From assembly GCA_937888775.1 (NCBI GenBank), contig CALAQT010000066.1:26204-90203 (forward strand): a DNA stretch of 64,000 nucleotides. Reading direction: 5' to 3'. Source of the stretch: an uncultured Actinomycetes bacterium (GTDB lineage Bacteria; Actinomycetota; Thermoleophilia; Solirubrobacterales; Solirubrobacteraceae). The notes under the pieces were generated by a model. The model was not told the origin of the DNA, searched no databases, and saw nothing but the letters and a program-made list of their open reading frames with translations. This document shows, one piece after another, positions 54,426-63,956 of the stretch; within the stretch, counting starts at the first letter, position 1, and every line of letters begins with the position of its first letter. The translations under genes and the position numbers were made by a program.

Positions 54426-55119
54426 ATGTCGATGATGCGTGGTGACCTGCTTCCTACAGAAAAGGTTGCCTACTGGTTCTTTCGTCTCAACGGCTGCTCA
54501 CCATCGAAAACTTCATCGTGCATCCAGACTTCGTCGATCCTTCATTGTCTCAACGCACGGACGCTGACATTCTGGGAGTTCACTTTCCCCACCGTCGCGA
54601 GGCCCCCAAAGTGAGCCCATGCCTGACCACCCCTCAATCCTATGCGACGTACCACTCATCTTTATCGCAGAGGTGAAGCTCGGACGTTGCGATCTGAACG
54701 GGCCTTGGACACGATCTGAACTAAGGAACATGCCTCGCGTTCTGCGGGCTTTAGGCTTCTATCCCCATGCGGCTATTGAAGCAGTTGCGCAGTCGATGTA
54801 CAGCGACAACTTCTACAGAGATCCCGTGTCTGAGGTTCGCCTGTACGCAGTAGGGGATGAGGTCGACCAGGGGCTTGAGAGGCGGCGCCGGCGGGTCCGC
54901 CAGTTGACATGGAGGGAGATTCTTGGGTTCATCCACGGTCGCTTCACCGACTATCCCGCGGTGAAAGCCGACCATCAGCAGTGGGGCGACATTGGGCGGA
55001 GACTGTACGACCTCGCGCTAGCTACAGAGGATCGAGATCAATTCATCGCCTTGTCTCGCTCGATGCTTTGTGACGAACGTGGACGCCGACTTCCCCCGAG
55101 TTATGCCACGGGCGTGTAA
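54426..55119 (+). pseudogene. conserved hypothetical protein broken by two single-base deletions
   Basis: Three frames read in sequence give one coherent protein: MMRGDLLPTEKVAYWFFRLNG (frame 1), LLTIENFIVHPDFVDPSLSQ and RTDADILGVHFPHRRE (frame 2), then PMPDHPSILCDVPLIFIAEV and KLGRCDLNGPWTRSELRNM to the stop at 55119 (frame 3). The breaks fall near 54494 (ggctgctc) and in the C-run at 54603-54607; adding one base at each restores the whole. DADILG with IAEVK resembles a restriction-endonuclease-like (D...ExK) core, so a nuclease-fold origin is possible. An ATG at 54619 leaves the last 166 codons open. Confidence 0.65.
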
Positions 55120-55539
55120 AGGATGGAGTCGGGGATCTCAGACTGCTGCTCCACGGTCGCGTGTGTGAGCATTGAAGTCGTCGACCATCAGCAACGCCAC
55201 GCGAGGTAACTGACGCACCAGCGGATGCGGTGCCGGATAGAAGTTGCGAATCGAATCACTCGTCGGATTCCCCTTCTTGGCGCGTTCATTGCGGGACAGC
55301 TGAAGTAGGGGAACGGAGACGGCCGTTGGATGTCGGCCGCCAGCTGGTGCTGACTGGTCACTTCGTCGTGTAGCCCAGGTCCGGCGGACCTGCCTCGTCT
55401 ACGCTCGGAGGACGGGCGGACGTCCCGAGAACCTCTGCCGTAGAGCAAAGATGCGTCGCCGTGCGAACCGGATCGCTTTGGCTGGACGGAGGATCCGGGA
55501 CGGATTCGAGTTCCTTCCGGCAGCTGGTCACTTCATCGT
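55120..55539. other. intergenic region with short direct repeat
   Basis: 420 bp without a gene. ctggtcacttc occurs at about 55354-55364 and 55525-55535, each followed by a similar tcgt/tcat stretch. No other feature seen. Confidence 0.35.
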
Positions 55540-56676
55540 TCATCCCCCGGTTGGCGTCCCAGGGGCCGAGGTGTCGCGAAACGCCTTCGCGAGCAGGCGG
55601 ATCCGGAAGTCCTTCCACAGGTCGTGATAACCGAACGCTCGCAGCGACACGCACACAGCCTCACGCAGCACACGCTCCGCGATGAACAAATACGGCCCTG
55701 CATATGCCGTGGCCTCGTTGTAGGTGGCGGACGACATGCGCCCTTCGTGGACGATCTCGTTGCGGCACGCGGAGAAGCTGCGAAACCAGTGATTCACCGG
55801 CGTGCTTGGCCAGGGCTTGCCGTCCTGACCCGTCCAGGTCATCGACGCCGTCTCGCTCGGCTTCCAGACAAGGTGCTCGGCGAACCGATCGTGTTTCGCG
55901 TCGAGCGGGATCTGACGGAAGAGCTCGTCCAGTGCCTGCGCCGCGCGCCAGGAATCGGATTCTCCGGTGAGTGCTTCGAATCCCGTCTTGAGCATGATGA
56001 TCCGCTGCCGCACATCGACGCTGTCGGTGTTGCGCCACGCCTGCGCCAACCAGCCAACCGTGGTGGCCAGCCGGGCGGCCAGTCGCGCGTTGGTCGTGTC
56101 GTGCTCGCCCACAAACACGCTGCGCGTGGCGGCGAGCACCTCGGGATCGAGCGTCACGCGATGGGGTAGATGCAGCTCCTCCGGTGCGGGGACGGTGACG
56201 CCGTCCTTCAGCGTATACCCGGCAACCGTGGACCTGACCATGACACCACTGCTGAGCGTCACCCGCTCCTCGTCTACGTCGACCGGCCAGTAGTGCAGCG
56301 TGGAGTTGTCCGAGGTTGCTGTGGTCCAGCCGGCATTGCCGCGCGTGCCCTCGCTCCAGGGTGGGTTGGCGTGGAGCACGGTGAAGTGGAGCGCCAGCTG
56401 CAGCCCGTCCATCTCTCGAGGATCGGGCCAGCGACCATCAACCCCTGACGCGCGTGAGGCCACGATGGCTGGGTTTTGGATCGGCTGGTCGCGCGCCGCA
56501 ACGTGGCTGCCGATCAGTCGCCGCGCCACCTCCTGGAAGCGATCACTCAGCCACGGTCCCTCGTATGTGCCGAGCGGAGCGATCCCCCAGGGTCCCGCCT
56601 CGACCGCTGCGGTCAACGGCAGGTACGGCGCGAAGATGAGTAGCGGAAGCCGTGCGGGCGGAGGGGTGGTCGTCAC
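55540..56676 (-). CDS. HEPN (ApeA-type) domain protein
   Basis: 378 residues. The C-terminal half resembles ApeA-type HEPN proteins: MLKTGFEALTGESDSWRAAQ, then FSACRNEIVHEGRM with R-x4-H (R305...H310), the RNase motif. The N-terminal 200 residues are beta-rich (THYTLKDGV-like, VMVRSTVAGY) and could sense a trigger. ApeA is a known HEPN anti-phage protein; similarity here is at motif level. It follows the HNH gene by 13 bp in the same direction, downstream of VirD4. Confidence 0.7.
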   Translation of the reverse strand: MTTTPPPARLPLLIFAPYLPLTAAVEAGPWGIAPLGTYEGPWLSDRFQEVARRLIGSHVAARDQPIQNPAIVASRASGVDGRWPDPREMDGLQLALHFTVLHANPPWSEGTRGNAGWTTATSDNSTLHYWPVDVDEERVTLSSGVMVRSTVAGYTLKDGVTVPAPEELHLPHRVTLDPEVLAATRSVFVGEHDTTNARLAARLATTVGWLAQAWRNTDSVDVRQRIIMLKTGFEALTGESDSWRAAQALDELFRQIPLDAKHDRFAEHLVWKPSETASMTWTGQDGKPWPSTPVNHWFRSFSACRNEIVHEGRMSSATYNEATAYAGPYLFIAERVLREAVCVSLRAFGYHDLWKDFRIRLLAKAFRDTSAPGTPTGG

Positions 56677-56689
56677 CTGGTGCTCTCAA

Positions 56690-57652
56690 TTAGACGTGGC
56701 GACTGGGGCCGACTAGGATCGCCGCAATCGCCCGGTGCAACGCGGCCGCGTCCTGCAGCGTCAGTGGCGGCCCCGGAGGCCACTCGAACGCTGCCCGCGC
56801 CGGCCAGATCCGACGGACGCGGTTGCGCAGGTTCGCAGGCATGTCCGGCAGGCGGAAGTTGACCTGGGTGCCGAAGACGTGCAGCACGACGCGCCCGGCG
56901 ATGATGGTGTCGGCGTTGGCGGTGTTGGGAGCGTGCCCAGGGTCTGGGGCCGGCCCGCCGATGGTGAGCGTCAGCCGGAGATGATGCCCGCCGATCGTTG
57001 GCGATCCCGCGAAGGCGCCGATCCAGACGTACCAGTCAGGCGGCGGTGTGTGGTGCTGGTACATCCAGCGGTACTGTCCAGAGCTGCAGGCGGCCAGCCC
57101 GGGCTCGTACGCATCCAACATGAGCGCGACCTTGGCCGCCCAGGCGGCCAGGTCACGCTGCACGCCCGGTGTGATGCGCGGCGTGCCGCCATTGAAGATG
57201 TCCGTGATGATCGGTCGCGCCCGCACCTCGAGGTTGTTCATCCAGCCGCCGTTGCAGTCGCTGCAAGGACCCCGTAGCGGGACGTACGACGGGCTCGGCA
57301 CGCTCGCCTTCACCGCCGTGGTCGCGTCGCCGGTGAACGAGTTGAGCCGGTGCGTGCGCATCTGGAAGTCGTTGCCAGTCGACGGCGACGGCGGCCCGAC
57401 CAGCTTCGTCAGCCACTCGGGGAACGTGTGCTCCTTGGAGATCTTGATGCCGGGCCCGCTGCGGTCGCAGAACAAGCAGGCCGTGGTTGATCCCCGATTA
57501 CTCGGCGCGGGAGTGCTTGGGGCCTGGACCATCGCGCGATCGTACGCCTGTTTGGTCCACCGCCGGCCAGGCGGAGCTCCTCTCAGAGCGGCCGCTGGAG
57601 GTCGCCGGGTGGGGCTGATATAGCCCATGGCGGGGTCAGAATCGCGCTGCAA
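56690..57652 (-). CDS. HNH-type nuclease-like protein
   Basis: Up to 320 residues; starts at 57628 or 57532 are also possible, because the first 40 residues look non-family. A zinc/HNH arrangement is visible: CLFCDRSGPG, SKEHTFPEWLTKL and CSDCNGGWMNNLE, that is C..C, (K)EH..P.WL and C..CN..W. This motif set is common in uncharacterised HNH proteins of mobile elements. The C-terminal 150 residues are beta-rich. Co-directional with the HEPN gene, it may form a small defence or anti-competitor cassette with it. Confidence 0.65.
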   Translation of the reverse strand: MQRDSDPAMGYISPTRRPPAAALRGAPPGRRWTKQAYDRAMVQAPSTPAPSNRGSTTACLFCDRSGPGIKISKEHTFPEWLTKLVGPPSPSTGNDFQMRTHRLNSFTGDATTAVKASVPSPSYVPLRGPCSDCNGGWMNNLEVRARPIITDIFNGGTPRITPGVQRDLAAWAAKVALMLDAYEPGLAACSSGQYRWMYQHHTPPPDWYVWIGAFAGSPTIGGHHLRLTLTIGGPAPDPGHAPNTANADTIIAGRVVLHVFGTQVNFRLPDMPANLRNRVRRIWPARAAFEWPPGPPLTLQDAAALHRAIAAILVGPSRHV

Positions 57653-57780
57653 CTGACCTCGACGGGGAGACCGGCGCAGAGCTATTCGGCGTTCAGACCG
57701 GTGGAGTTAGCAAGGGAACTGTCGACCTGTACAGCGCGAGCATTAGCTGGCAGGTGGCGGAGAGCTGCTCCGGGCTTACA

Positions 57781-58464
57781 TCAGGCACTCACACCATCGT
57801 GGTGACGGTGTTGGGAGCCCTCGGCCCTGGCGCGCAGCCATTCCTCCAACCGCTCCCGGCGATCAGTGGCGAGTGACTCTCGTCGCACAGCGGTGAGGGG
57901 CGTCGCCTCGGTCTCGCGTGAGAGCAACGGCTTGCTGTCGCGACCGGTCAGCCTTGTGACGCAGCGGGCGAGGGCATCGTGCCAGGAGACCAGGCCGCAG
58001 GCCCGCTCGACGCGGATCCGCTGCTCGTCGCGATGCCACGCCGTGAGGGCCTCGCCATTCCGCGCCTGCCCCGGCGGCGGCCCATCGACGAGCAGCAGCA
58101 CATCGCAGAGCTCGCGGTGCCAGTCGCGCAGCGCGGCAAGTTCCTCGCACGCCCCAGGCGCGGTCCACCACGACGTCCATCCGGCCGGGGGCAGCCGATA
58201 GGCGTCGATCAGCCAATCCACCCAGTCGGCGAGGTCCGTCCACCGACCCTCCCGATCCGCGTCGGTCCCCGCCCGCCACGCCGCCGGGTACCACAGTTCG
58301 CGTGTTGGTACCCCGAGACGATGCAGGATGCGTCCTGACCCACTGCTGAGACCTTCCAGGCGATCGGTCGCCGCGGACGGTTGTCCGCTGAGGTGGTGGG
58401 GGAGACCGACGGGCATGTGCCCGCGGTCGTCTTCGTCCCTCGACCCTGCGCGGCGATCGCGCAT
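57781..58464 (-). CDS. conserved T4SS-locus protein, hypothetical
   Basis: About 227 residues from the ATG at 58464, 8 nt after the VirD4 stop; an ATG at 58416 is an alternative. Trp-rich centre: WTDLADWVDWLIDAYRLPPA, GWTSWWTAPGACEELAALRD, WHRELCDVLLLVDGPPP. The W-V-x-W-L...W..CW/SWW...EEL.AL pattern recalls DUF4913-like proteins that accompany actinobacterial VirD4 genes. Probably part of the transfer operon; role unknown. Confidence 0.6.
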   Translation of the reverse strand: MRDRRAGSRDEDDRGHMPVGLPHHLSGQPSAATDRLEGLSSGSGRILHRLGVPTRELWYPAAWRAGTDADREGRWTDLADWVDWLIDAYRLPPAGWTSWWTAPGACEELAALRDWHRELCDVLLLVDGPPPGQARNGEALTAWHRDEQRIRVERACGLVSWHDALARCVTRLTGRDSKPLLSRETEATPLTAVRRESLATDRRERLEEWLRARAEGSQHRHHDGVSA

Positions 58465-58472
58465 TTCGCCCG

Positions 58473-60317
58473 TCAACGCGTTGGTCGACCGGCCACCATC
58501 CGGTCGAAGCGCTGCATCGACTCGCGCACCAGTGCGGCGATATCCCGGCGCTCCCACCAGGGGCGCATCATCAGCTCGACGGGCGCCAGATTGCGGGCGA
58601 AGAGCACGGCGCGATGCTCGGGGAGGGTGCGCAGGTCGTCAGCCGTGAACACCGGGACGCGGTGAACGCTGCGCTGACGGCTGCGGCGGTTCCAGCGGTC
58701 CCCGCTGAGGAAACTTGCCCACCCCGGATCCTGTTCGCTGATCGTCTCCTCCCACACCGTCCCGCTGAGTGACTCGAGCTCGCGCAGCGCGTCAGCCTCC
58801 ACGCTGCCCCCGAACCAGACGCGGAAGTTGGTGGACTGCCACACCTCCCGAGCGGCGTCGGCGCCCCAGCGGCGGCGCAGCTGGGCGCGCCCCTGCGCCG
58901 CCCAGACCGTGCAGATGCCCGAGCCCGCGCCGGCGCTGAGGTAATACGGCAGCTCGGGCAGCGGCGCGATGTTGGCCACCTCGTCGAGGTCGAGGAGGAG
59001 GGGTGGATCGAGTCGTCGTTCCACGGCCGTCGCCGCCCGCGCCAGTGCCTCCTCGACAACCTCGGTGATGACCAGCGCGATGAAGGGCGCTATCGACTGC
59101 TGATCGCGGCCCGAGCCATGGACGTAGAGGCGCCCTCTCTGTTCCAAAAACGTGCCCACGTCGAGGCTGTGCCCGGTGCGTCCGCCGAATGTGCGGGACA
59201 CGTTGGGGTTGGCCAGGCAGCCGAAGGCGTTGCGCAGCTCGCCGGCCGTGCCCGCCGCCTGTGGGCCGCCGACGCTGTACAGCTGACGGAGCATCTGTGC
59301 GTCACTCCTGGCGGCGTCGCTCGCCCCCAGCGCATCGAGGATGTCGATCGGCGCCTGCGATCCCCATCGCTGCGTCCAGCGCAGGACCTCGCCGAGACCG
59401 GTTTCGCCGATGCGCGCCGCATGGAGGAAGGCCGCGGCGGCGGTCGTCGCCTCGCCGATGAAGAACTCCATGTTCCCGCCGGCGGCCTCCGATCGCGTCG
59501 TGGCGGCGCGGATGATCAGGTTGGCGCGGCGGTGGGCGATCGCGTAGTCCTCGCAGCCGGCGAGGATGTCGATGCCCACGGGCTCCGGCCAGCCGACGCG
59601 GTTCTCGGGATCGAGGACGAGCACCGGCCGCTCGAAATCGGGCTGGCAGGCGCTCATCGCCATGACGTCGGGCCGGTGGGTCTCGGTCATGATCGCCGGC
59701 CCGGGGAAGCGGAGCGGTATCACCCCCATGGTGGAGGTCGTCTTGCCCGTCTGCGGCCCGGCCACAAGACCGAGGTTGTTCTGGAAGCCCATGTACACCG
59801 CCGTCCCGTCGCGGGCAGTCTCGCCGACACAGAGGGCGAGATCGTCCGCGCTGGCGGTGCGGAGGTCGACCGAGGGTCGGAGCCGGGCCGACTGACGCCG
59901 GACGACGGTCTCACCCGCCAGCCGTGCAACCGCCGCGGACGTCGCCTGGCCGCGGAAGCGACGACTTGGCGTGGCCCATCGCGCCAACCGGGCAACCGCG
60001 ATCGCGGCGATGACGGTCAGGGGCACGCCGCCGAGCGCGGAGAGCATCCAGAACACGGTTGCTGGCGGAAACACCCCGCGCGCCGCAGCAGGGAGACCGG
60101 CCGCCGGGTCGGACGGATGCAGCAGTGGTGAGAGAACGTCCGCGGCGGTGGGGAAGGCGACGGTCGCGTGGTGGATCGCGATGGCGCCCAACTCGGCGGC
60201 GGCGGCTAGGGCCAGCCAGACCACGCCCGACAGCGCGGCGCACCCCACAGCAACCGCAAACGCGTGCTCGGCGCGCACGACGGGTCCGTTGGGTGCGGTC
60301 CGCACCGCGGACCTCAT
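58473..60317 (-). CDS. VirD4/TraG-type coupling ATPase (module B)
   Basis: 614 residues. Two N-terminal membrane helices (residues ~20-48 and 86-112), then the RecA-like domain with Walker A GPQTGKTT (187-194), VLVLDPENRVG, Walker B LLLDLDEVANIAPLPELP and a final TVWAAQGRAQLRRRWG / FRVWFGG region typical of TraG/TraM-recognition proteins. It brings the relaxase-bound DNA to the channel. It follows the CHAP gene in module B; module A has no equivalent, so this could serve both. Confidence 0.9.
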   Translation of the reverse strand: MRSAVRTAPNGPVVRAEHAFAVAVGCAALSGVVWLALAAAAELGAIAIHHATVAFPTAADVLSPLLHPSDPAAGLPAAARGVFPPATVFWMLSALGGVPLTVIAAIAVARLARWATPSRRFRGQATSAAVARLAGETVVRRQSARLRPSVDLRTASADDLALCVGETARDGTAVYMGFQNNLGLVAGPQTGKTTSTMGVIPLRFPGPAIMTETHRPDVMAMSACQPDFERPVLVLDPENRVGWPEPVGIDILAGCEDYAIAHRRANLIIRAATTRSEAAGGNMEFFIGEATTAAAAFLHAARIGETGLGEVLRWTQRWGSQAPIDILDALGASDAARSDAQMLRQLYSVGGPQAAGTAGELRNAFGCLANPNVSRTFGGRTGHSLDVGTFLEQRGRLYVHGSGRDQQSIAPFIALVITEVVEEALARAATAVERRLDPPLLLDLDEVANIAPLPELPYYLSAGAGSGICTVWAAQGRAQLRRRWGADAAREVWQSTNFRVWFGGSVEADALRELESLSGTVWEETISEQDPGWASFLSGDRWNRRSRQRSVHRVPVFTADDLRTLPEHRAVLFARNLAPVELMMRPWWERRDIAALVRESMQRFDRMVAGRPTR

Positions 60318-60360
60318 CGCGGCGTCCAGGGCCCGGACGTCTTGGCGCTCCGGGACGCGG

Positions 60361-60942
60361 TCACGGGGCTGCGTCCGCCGGGACGGGGATGAACCCGATG
60401 ATGCCCGAACCGGCCAACGCCACCTCGCGTTCGTCGACCACGAAGCGGCCGCGGTAGTTCATCTCGCTGATCTGGACAGTCGTGGCAGCAACAGTGAGAA
60501 CCAGGCCCACGTGACCCCACCCGCCGGCGTCGCTGCCGGAGCGCGCGAACACGACGATGGCGCCGACCGACGGGAGTGCCGACACCGGATAGCCCTGGCC
60601 GGCGGCGTTGGCGTACCACTCCCACGCGTCGCCGGACCAGGTGACGCCACGGCCACGATGCCCGGGCCACAACGCCGCCGCCCAGGAAGTGCACTCACCG
60701 GCGGGATCGGTGAACCCATCCCGGTAGAACCCGATGGGCACATATGCAAGCTCCTGTGGGATGGCCTGGCAGCCCACCGCCGCGTTGCACGAAACGCCAC
60801 CCGCGGCAACCACCCGCGCCGCGCCGCTCGACGCGTTCGCCGAATTGCTGCCGCCGATGCCAAAGAAGAGGAGCGGGATGGTCAGCACGAGCAGCGCCAT
60901 CGCGCCAGCGCAGCCGCAGCCGCTGAGTGCGAGCCGTTTCAC
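60361..60942 (-). CDS. CHAP-domain cell-wall amidase/peptidase (module B)
   Basis: 193 residues: an N-terminal anchor (GAMALLVLTIPLLFFGIGG) and a full CHAP domain with catalytic C84 (AGECTSWAAALWPG), WSGDAWEWYANAAGQGYPV and H144 (GGWGHVGLVLTV), then ISEMNYRGRF. It cleaves peptidoglycan locally for assembly of the conjugation channel. This is the intact relative of the truncated gene at 18867-19241. Its start lies 4 bp downstream of the VirB4 stop region. Confidence 0.88.
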   Translation of the reverse strand: MKRLALSGCGCAGAMALLVLTIPLLFFGIGGSNSANASSGAARVVAAGGVSCNAAVGCQAIPQELAYVPIGFYRDGFTDPAGECTSWAAALWPGHRGRGVTWSGDAWEWYANAAGQGYPVSALPSVGAIVVFARSGSDAGGWGHVGLVLTVAATTVQISEMNYRGRFVVDEREVALAGSGIIGFIPVPADAAP

Positions 60943-62240
60943 GCGGCCACTCCGCTGTCGGGCACGGGCCGTGCCGTCATGCGGGCGTCGGTGTCACAGA
61001 TCCACTCCTCGAGGTGGCTGAGACGCAGATCGACTACGAAGCTGCGGCCGCGCACCCGCCACAGGGCCCGGCCGCGAGGCAGCTCGGGAAGGATCGCGGC
61101 CTCCGTCTGCGAGAGACCGAGAAGCTCGCGGGTGGCGTCGACCTCCGCCTGGGGCATGCCATGGATCACATGTGTCTCGCTGTCGGCGAGGAGGCCTCGG
61201 GTGATGGCCATCACCTCGCTGCCCTCCGCACCGGTGGCGAGGAGGTCGCTGAAACGGTGCAGCACCATCAGCACCTGCACGCCGTACTGGCGACTGAGCT
61301 TCTGCAGGTTGCGCATCCACCGCGCCACCTCGACGCTGCTCAGGCACGACCACGCCTCCTCGATCACGAGGATCGACCGGGTCGCCCCTGCGTCGCGCTG
61401 CAGGAGCCGCTGCACCCACGCTGCGACGCAGACCATGAGCACCCCGAGCATGTCGTCGTTCTGGTAGACGGCGGAGAGGTCGAACACGACCAGCGGATGG
61501 GTGAGATCGATGCCGTCCGTGGTCGGGCCGTCGAACATCCCGGCGAGGTCGCCGCTGACCAGACGATCGAACTCCAGCGCCACGTCGCGCGATCCCTCGG
61601 CCAGTTCCCGACCTGACATGGCGAGGCGGGCCGCGTCCTCGTCCGTCGGCCTCAGCAGCGCCGCGGCAACGTCGACAAGCGTCGGCTGGCCGGCCGCCGC
61701 CTCACGCCGGGAGCGGGTCAGCGCCACCTGCAGGGCCGCCTTCTCGGATGACGAGAGCCCGCGACGGCAGGCGGCACCCCCGAGGGCGATGAGCACATCC
61801 ACCTGGTCCTGCCAGACCTCCCTGTCGGGGAGTCCGGCGCTGACCGACAGCCGCGTGTCGAGCGGGTTGAGGCGCACGGGGCCGCCGCGCTCGAGGCGGA
61901 TGGGAGTGGTGCCGGCCACCTCGCAAAGACGCGCCAGCTCCCCTTTGCGGTCCAGCGCGATGACGCGCCGACCGAAGACGAGCGAGCGGGCGGCGTACGC
62001 CTTCACCGTCGCCGACTTGCCGCGCCCCACCTGACCGATGACGGCGAGGTTGGGGTTGGTCAGCAGGCCGCGGCCGTACAGCTCCCAGGGGTCGTAGCAG
62101 AAGGCGCCGCCGCCGCCGCAGACGTCCTCACCGACGTACACGCCCGGCGCCCAGTCGCCGGATGCGGCGAGAAATGGATACGCCGACTGCAGGTGGGCCG
62201 TCGTGTACCGGTGCGCGGGATGAGCCGAGCGCAACCGCAT
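60939..62240 (-). CDS. VirB4-like conjugation ATPase (module B)
   Basis: 433 residues from the ATG overlapping the SCO6880-like stop (ATGA). Walker A GQVGRGKS at 69-76, preceded by CYDPWELYGRGLL; Walker B SILVIEEAWSCLSS; then QKLSRQYGVQVLMVLHRFSD and LPELPRGRALWRVRGRSFVV. Same layout as the module A protein, with conserved blocks but clearly diverged sequence, so the two modules are paralogous rather than a recent duplication. Confidence 0.9.
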   Translation of the reverse strand: MRLRSAHPAHRYTTAHLQSAYPFLAASGDWAPGVYVGEDVCGGGGAFCYDPWELYGRGLLTNPNLAVIGQVGRGKSATVKAYAARSLVFGRRVIALDRKGELARLCEVAGTTPIRLERGGPVRLNPLDTRLSVSAGLPDREVWQDQVDVLIALGGAACRRGLSSSEKAALQVALTRSRREAAAGQPTLVDVAAALLRPTDEDAARLAMSGRELAEGSRDVALEFDRLVSGDLAGMFDGPTTDGIDLTHPLVVFDLSAVYQNDDMLGVLMVCVAAWVQRLLQRDAGATRSILVIEEAWSCLSSVEVARWMRNLQKLSRQYGVQVLMVLHRFSDLLATGAEGSEVMAITRGLLADSETHVIHGMPQAEVDATRELLGLSQTEAAILPELPRGRALWRVRGRSFVVDLRLSHLEEWICDTDARMTARPVPDSGVAA

Positions 62241-63859
62241 CAGCGCAGTCCCCGGCAGAGCGGCAACGTGTACGTGAAGGCGACGTCCTGTGTGCCGAAC
62301 TCGCGGCGAATATCGAGACGGGCCTGGCCTGCCTGCTGCTCGACATCGCCGCACGCGACCTCGAGCTCGCGCGCCGAACCAGCCGTGACGGTGATGTACG
62401 CGCTCAGCGCGACGTGGCGGTGGCCTTCGTTCAACTCCTCCTCGGCGCGAATCACGTTCTCGGCCTCACGGCGCTTGCGCACGGTGCGCCGGAAGCCGAA
62501 CCGCTCGCGCAGCGACTGCGTGGTGTCGTCGTCGAGTCGCGCGGCCTCAACTCGGCGCAGTGCGGCGGCCGGCGCGGCCGGCTGCATCACCACCGAGACC
62601 GTGCGGCGGGCATGGGTGCCGAGCAGCAGCGGGGCCATCCAATCGGCACCCACCGGCGTGCGCGGCCACTCCGCCACCCAGTACGTGGCGTGGTGGGCGC
62701 CCTCGGTCTGCAGCGTTGACCAGGTGGCGAGCGAACGACGCGGCAGGGCGGTGCGCGGTGAGGCGCCCACGGTGTCGGCGTGGGCCGCGGTGCGGTGGGC
62801 CAATAGCTGCCGCGCCCAGGGGTCGACGGCATGGCGGATGGTGGCCGCGAGCATCCGTGGACTGAGCACGCCAACGACCTCGACCTCGGCCTCGCGCAGG
62901 CCGCGTGCGAGGGCGGCGAGCTCGCGGCTCAGCACCTCGCAGGCTCCGATGTCAGGCCCCGCGCCGCGTTGGCGGATCACGCCCGATGCACGGGCGACGC
63001 TCACCTGGACGGCTATGAACGCCTCGTGCTGCTGGGTCTGCGGAGCGGCCTCGTCGAGCAGCGAGAGATACGAGCTGACGAAGGCGCTGCTCGAGGGGAG
63101 GACGCGGTTGGCCTGGAGGTGGCGCACCACCGCCTCGCTGTCGTCGGGAACAGTCCGCTCCAGCCATTGGATTCGCCTGACGGGACCGCCGTCACGGGAA
63201 AGGCCGGCGAGCACGGCTCCCCACTGAATCAGTAGTCGCTCCTTCTCACCGCTGTCCAGCAGCGGGAAGTTCCGCCCCATGGCCGCAAGGACGCCGACGT
63301 AGGTTCGGCTGCGCGAGTCGGCAATCACTCCGATCTCACCGTCGCGCCACCGCGCCGCCAGAATTCTGATGCCGCGCAGGTACGGGGGCAGCTGATCGCC
63401 TGCGTCGGCGCGCTCCACCGCGGTGACCATCTGCTCTGCAGCGTCGGGCTCGCTCCCGTCGTCGCGACGTTGTGGCCGCCGCGAGTGCCGCATCACCCTC
63501 TCTGACGCCGGGCTCGGCTCCCGCACCTCGTGGCCCGTCCACGCGGCGATGTGCAGATGGTGACCGCGGAGGTTGGATTCTCCGAGCCAGCGGTGGCGTC
63601 CCGTTGCCTCGGCGATGAGGAAGGCGGCGGCCACCGGGACCCACTCCTCGACGGTTCGGCCGGCGACCGGGACAACCGCGACGCCACCGGCCGTCCCGAC
63701 GACGACCAGTGCCACGAAAGCACCGATAGGGGAGGGCCAGGCGGCGAGGACGCCAACCACCAGAGCGCAGGTGACCAGTGCGACGAGCAGCTGACCAAGG
63801 CGAGCACCGAGGAAGACCCCGCGACGCTCGAGCGGTCCGAACACGTAGGGCGCGCTCAT
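62240..63859 (-). CDS. SCO6880-family T4SS protein (module B)
   Basis: 539 residues from the ATG at 63859 (SAPYVFGPLERRGVFLGARLG). Two membrane helices (residues ~22-60), GRTVEEWVPVAAAFLIAEATG, then RSRTYVGVLAAMGRNFPLLD and RFGFRRTVRKRREAENV. The frame stays open to 63988, but the first 43 codons of that longer frame include adapter sequence and must not be annotated. Upstream operon genes (VirB6 and so on) would lie beyond the contig end. Partner of the VirB4 ATPase encoded next. Confidence 0.85.
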   Translation of the reverse strand: MSAPYVFGPLERRGVFLGARLGQLLVALVTCALVVGVLAAWPSPIGAFVALVVVGTAGGVAVVPVAGRTVEEWVPVAAAFLIAEATGRHRWLGESNLRGHHLHIAAWTGHEVREPSPASERVMRHSRRPQRRDDGSEPDAAEQMVTAVERADAGDQLPPYLRGIRILAARWRDGEIGVIADSRSRTYVGVLAAMGRNFPLLDSGEKERLLIQWGAVLAGLSRDGGPVRRIQWLERTVPDDSEAVVRHLQANRVLPSSSAFVSSYLSLLDEAAPQTQQHEAFIAVQVSVARASGVIRQRGAGPDIGACEVLSRELAALARGLREAEVEVVGVLSPRMLAATIRHAVDPWARQLLAHRTAAHADTVGASPRTALPRRSLATWSTLQTEGAHHATYWVAEWPRTPVGADWMAPLLLGTHARRTVSVVMQPAAPAAALRRVEAARLDDDTTQSLRERFGFRRTVRKRREAENVIRAEEELNEGHRHVALSAYITVTAGSARELEVACGDVEQQAGQARLDIRREFGTQDVAFTYTLPLCRGLR

Positions 63860-63956
63860 GCGACGTTGCTCTCGTCCCGCGATCCGGGCGTCGGCGCCGC
63901 CGACGTGGACGTGCCCGACCCCGACCCTCTGGAGGAACCACCCCCATGTGGAATAG

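Noticed and set aside
59118..60131. 337-codon plus-strand frame opposite VirD4
   Set aside because: Antisense shadow; the VirD4 frame has Walker motifs and operon context.
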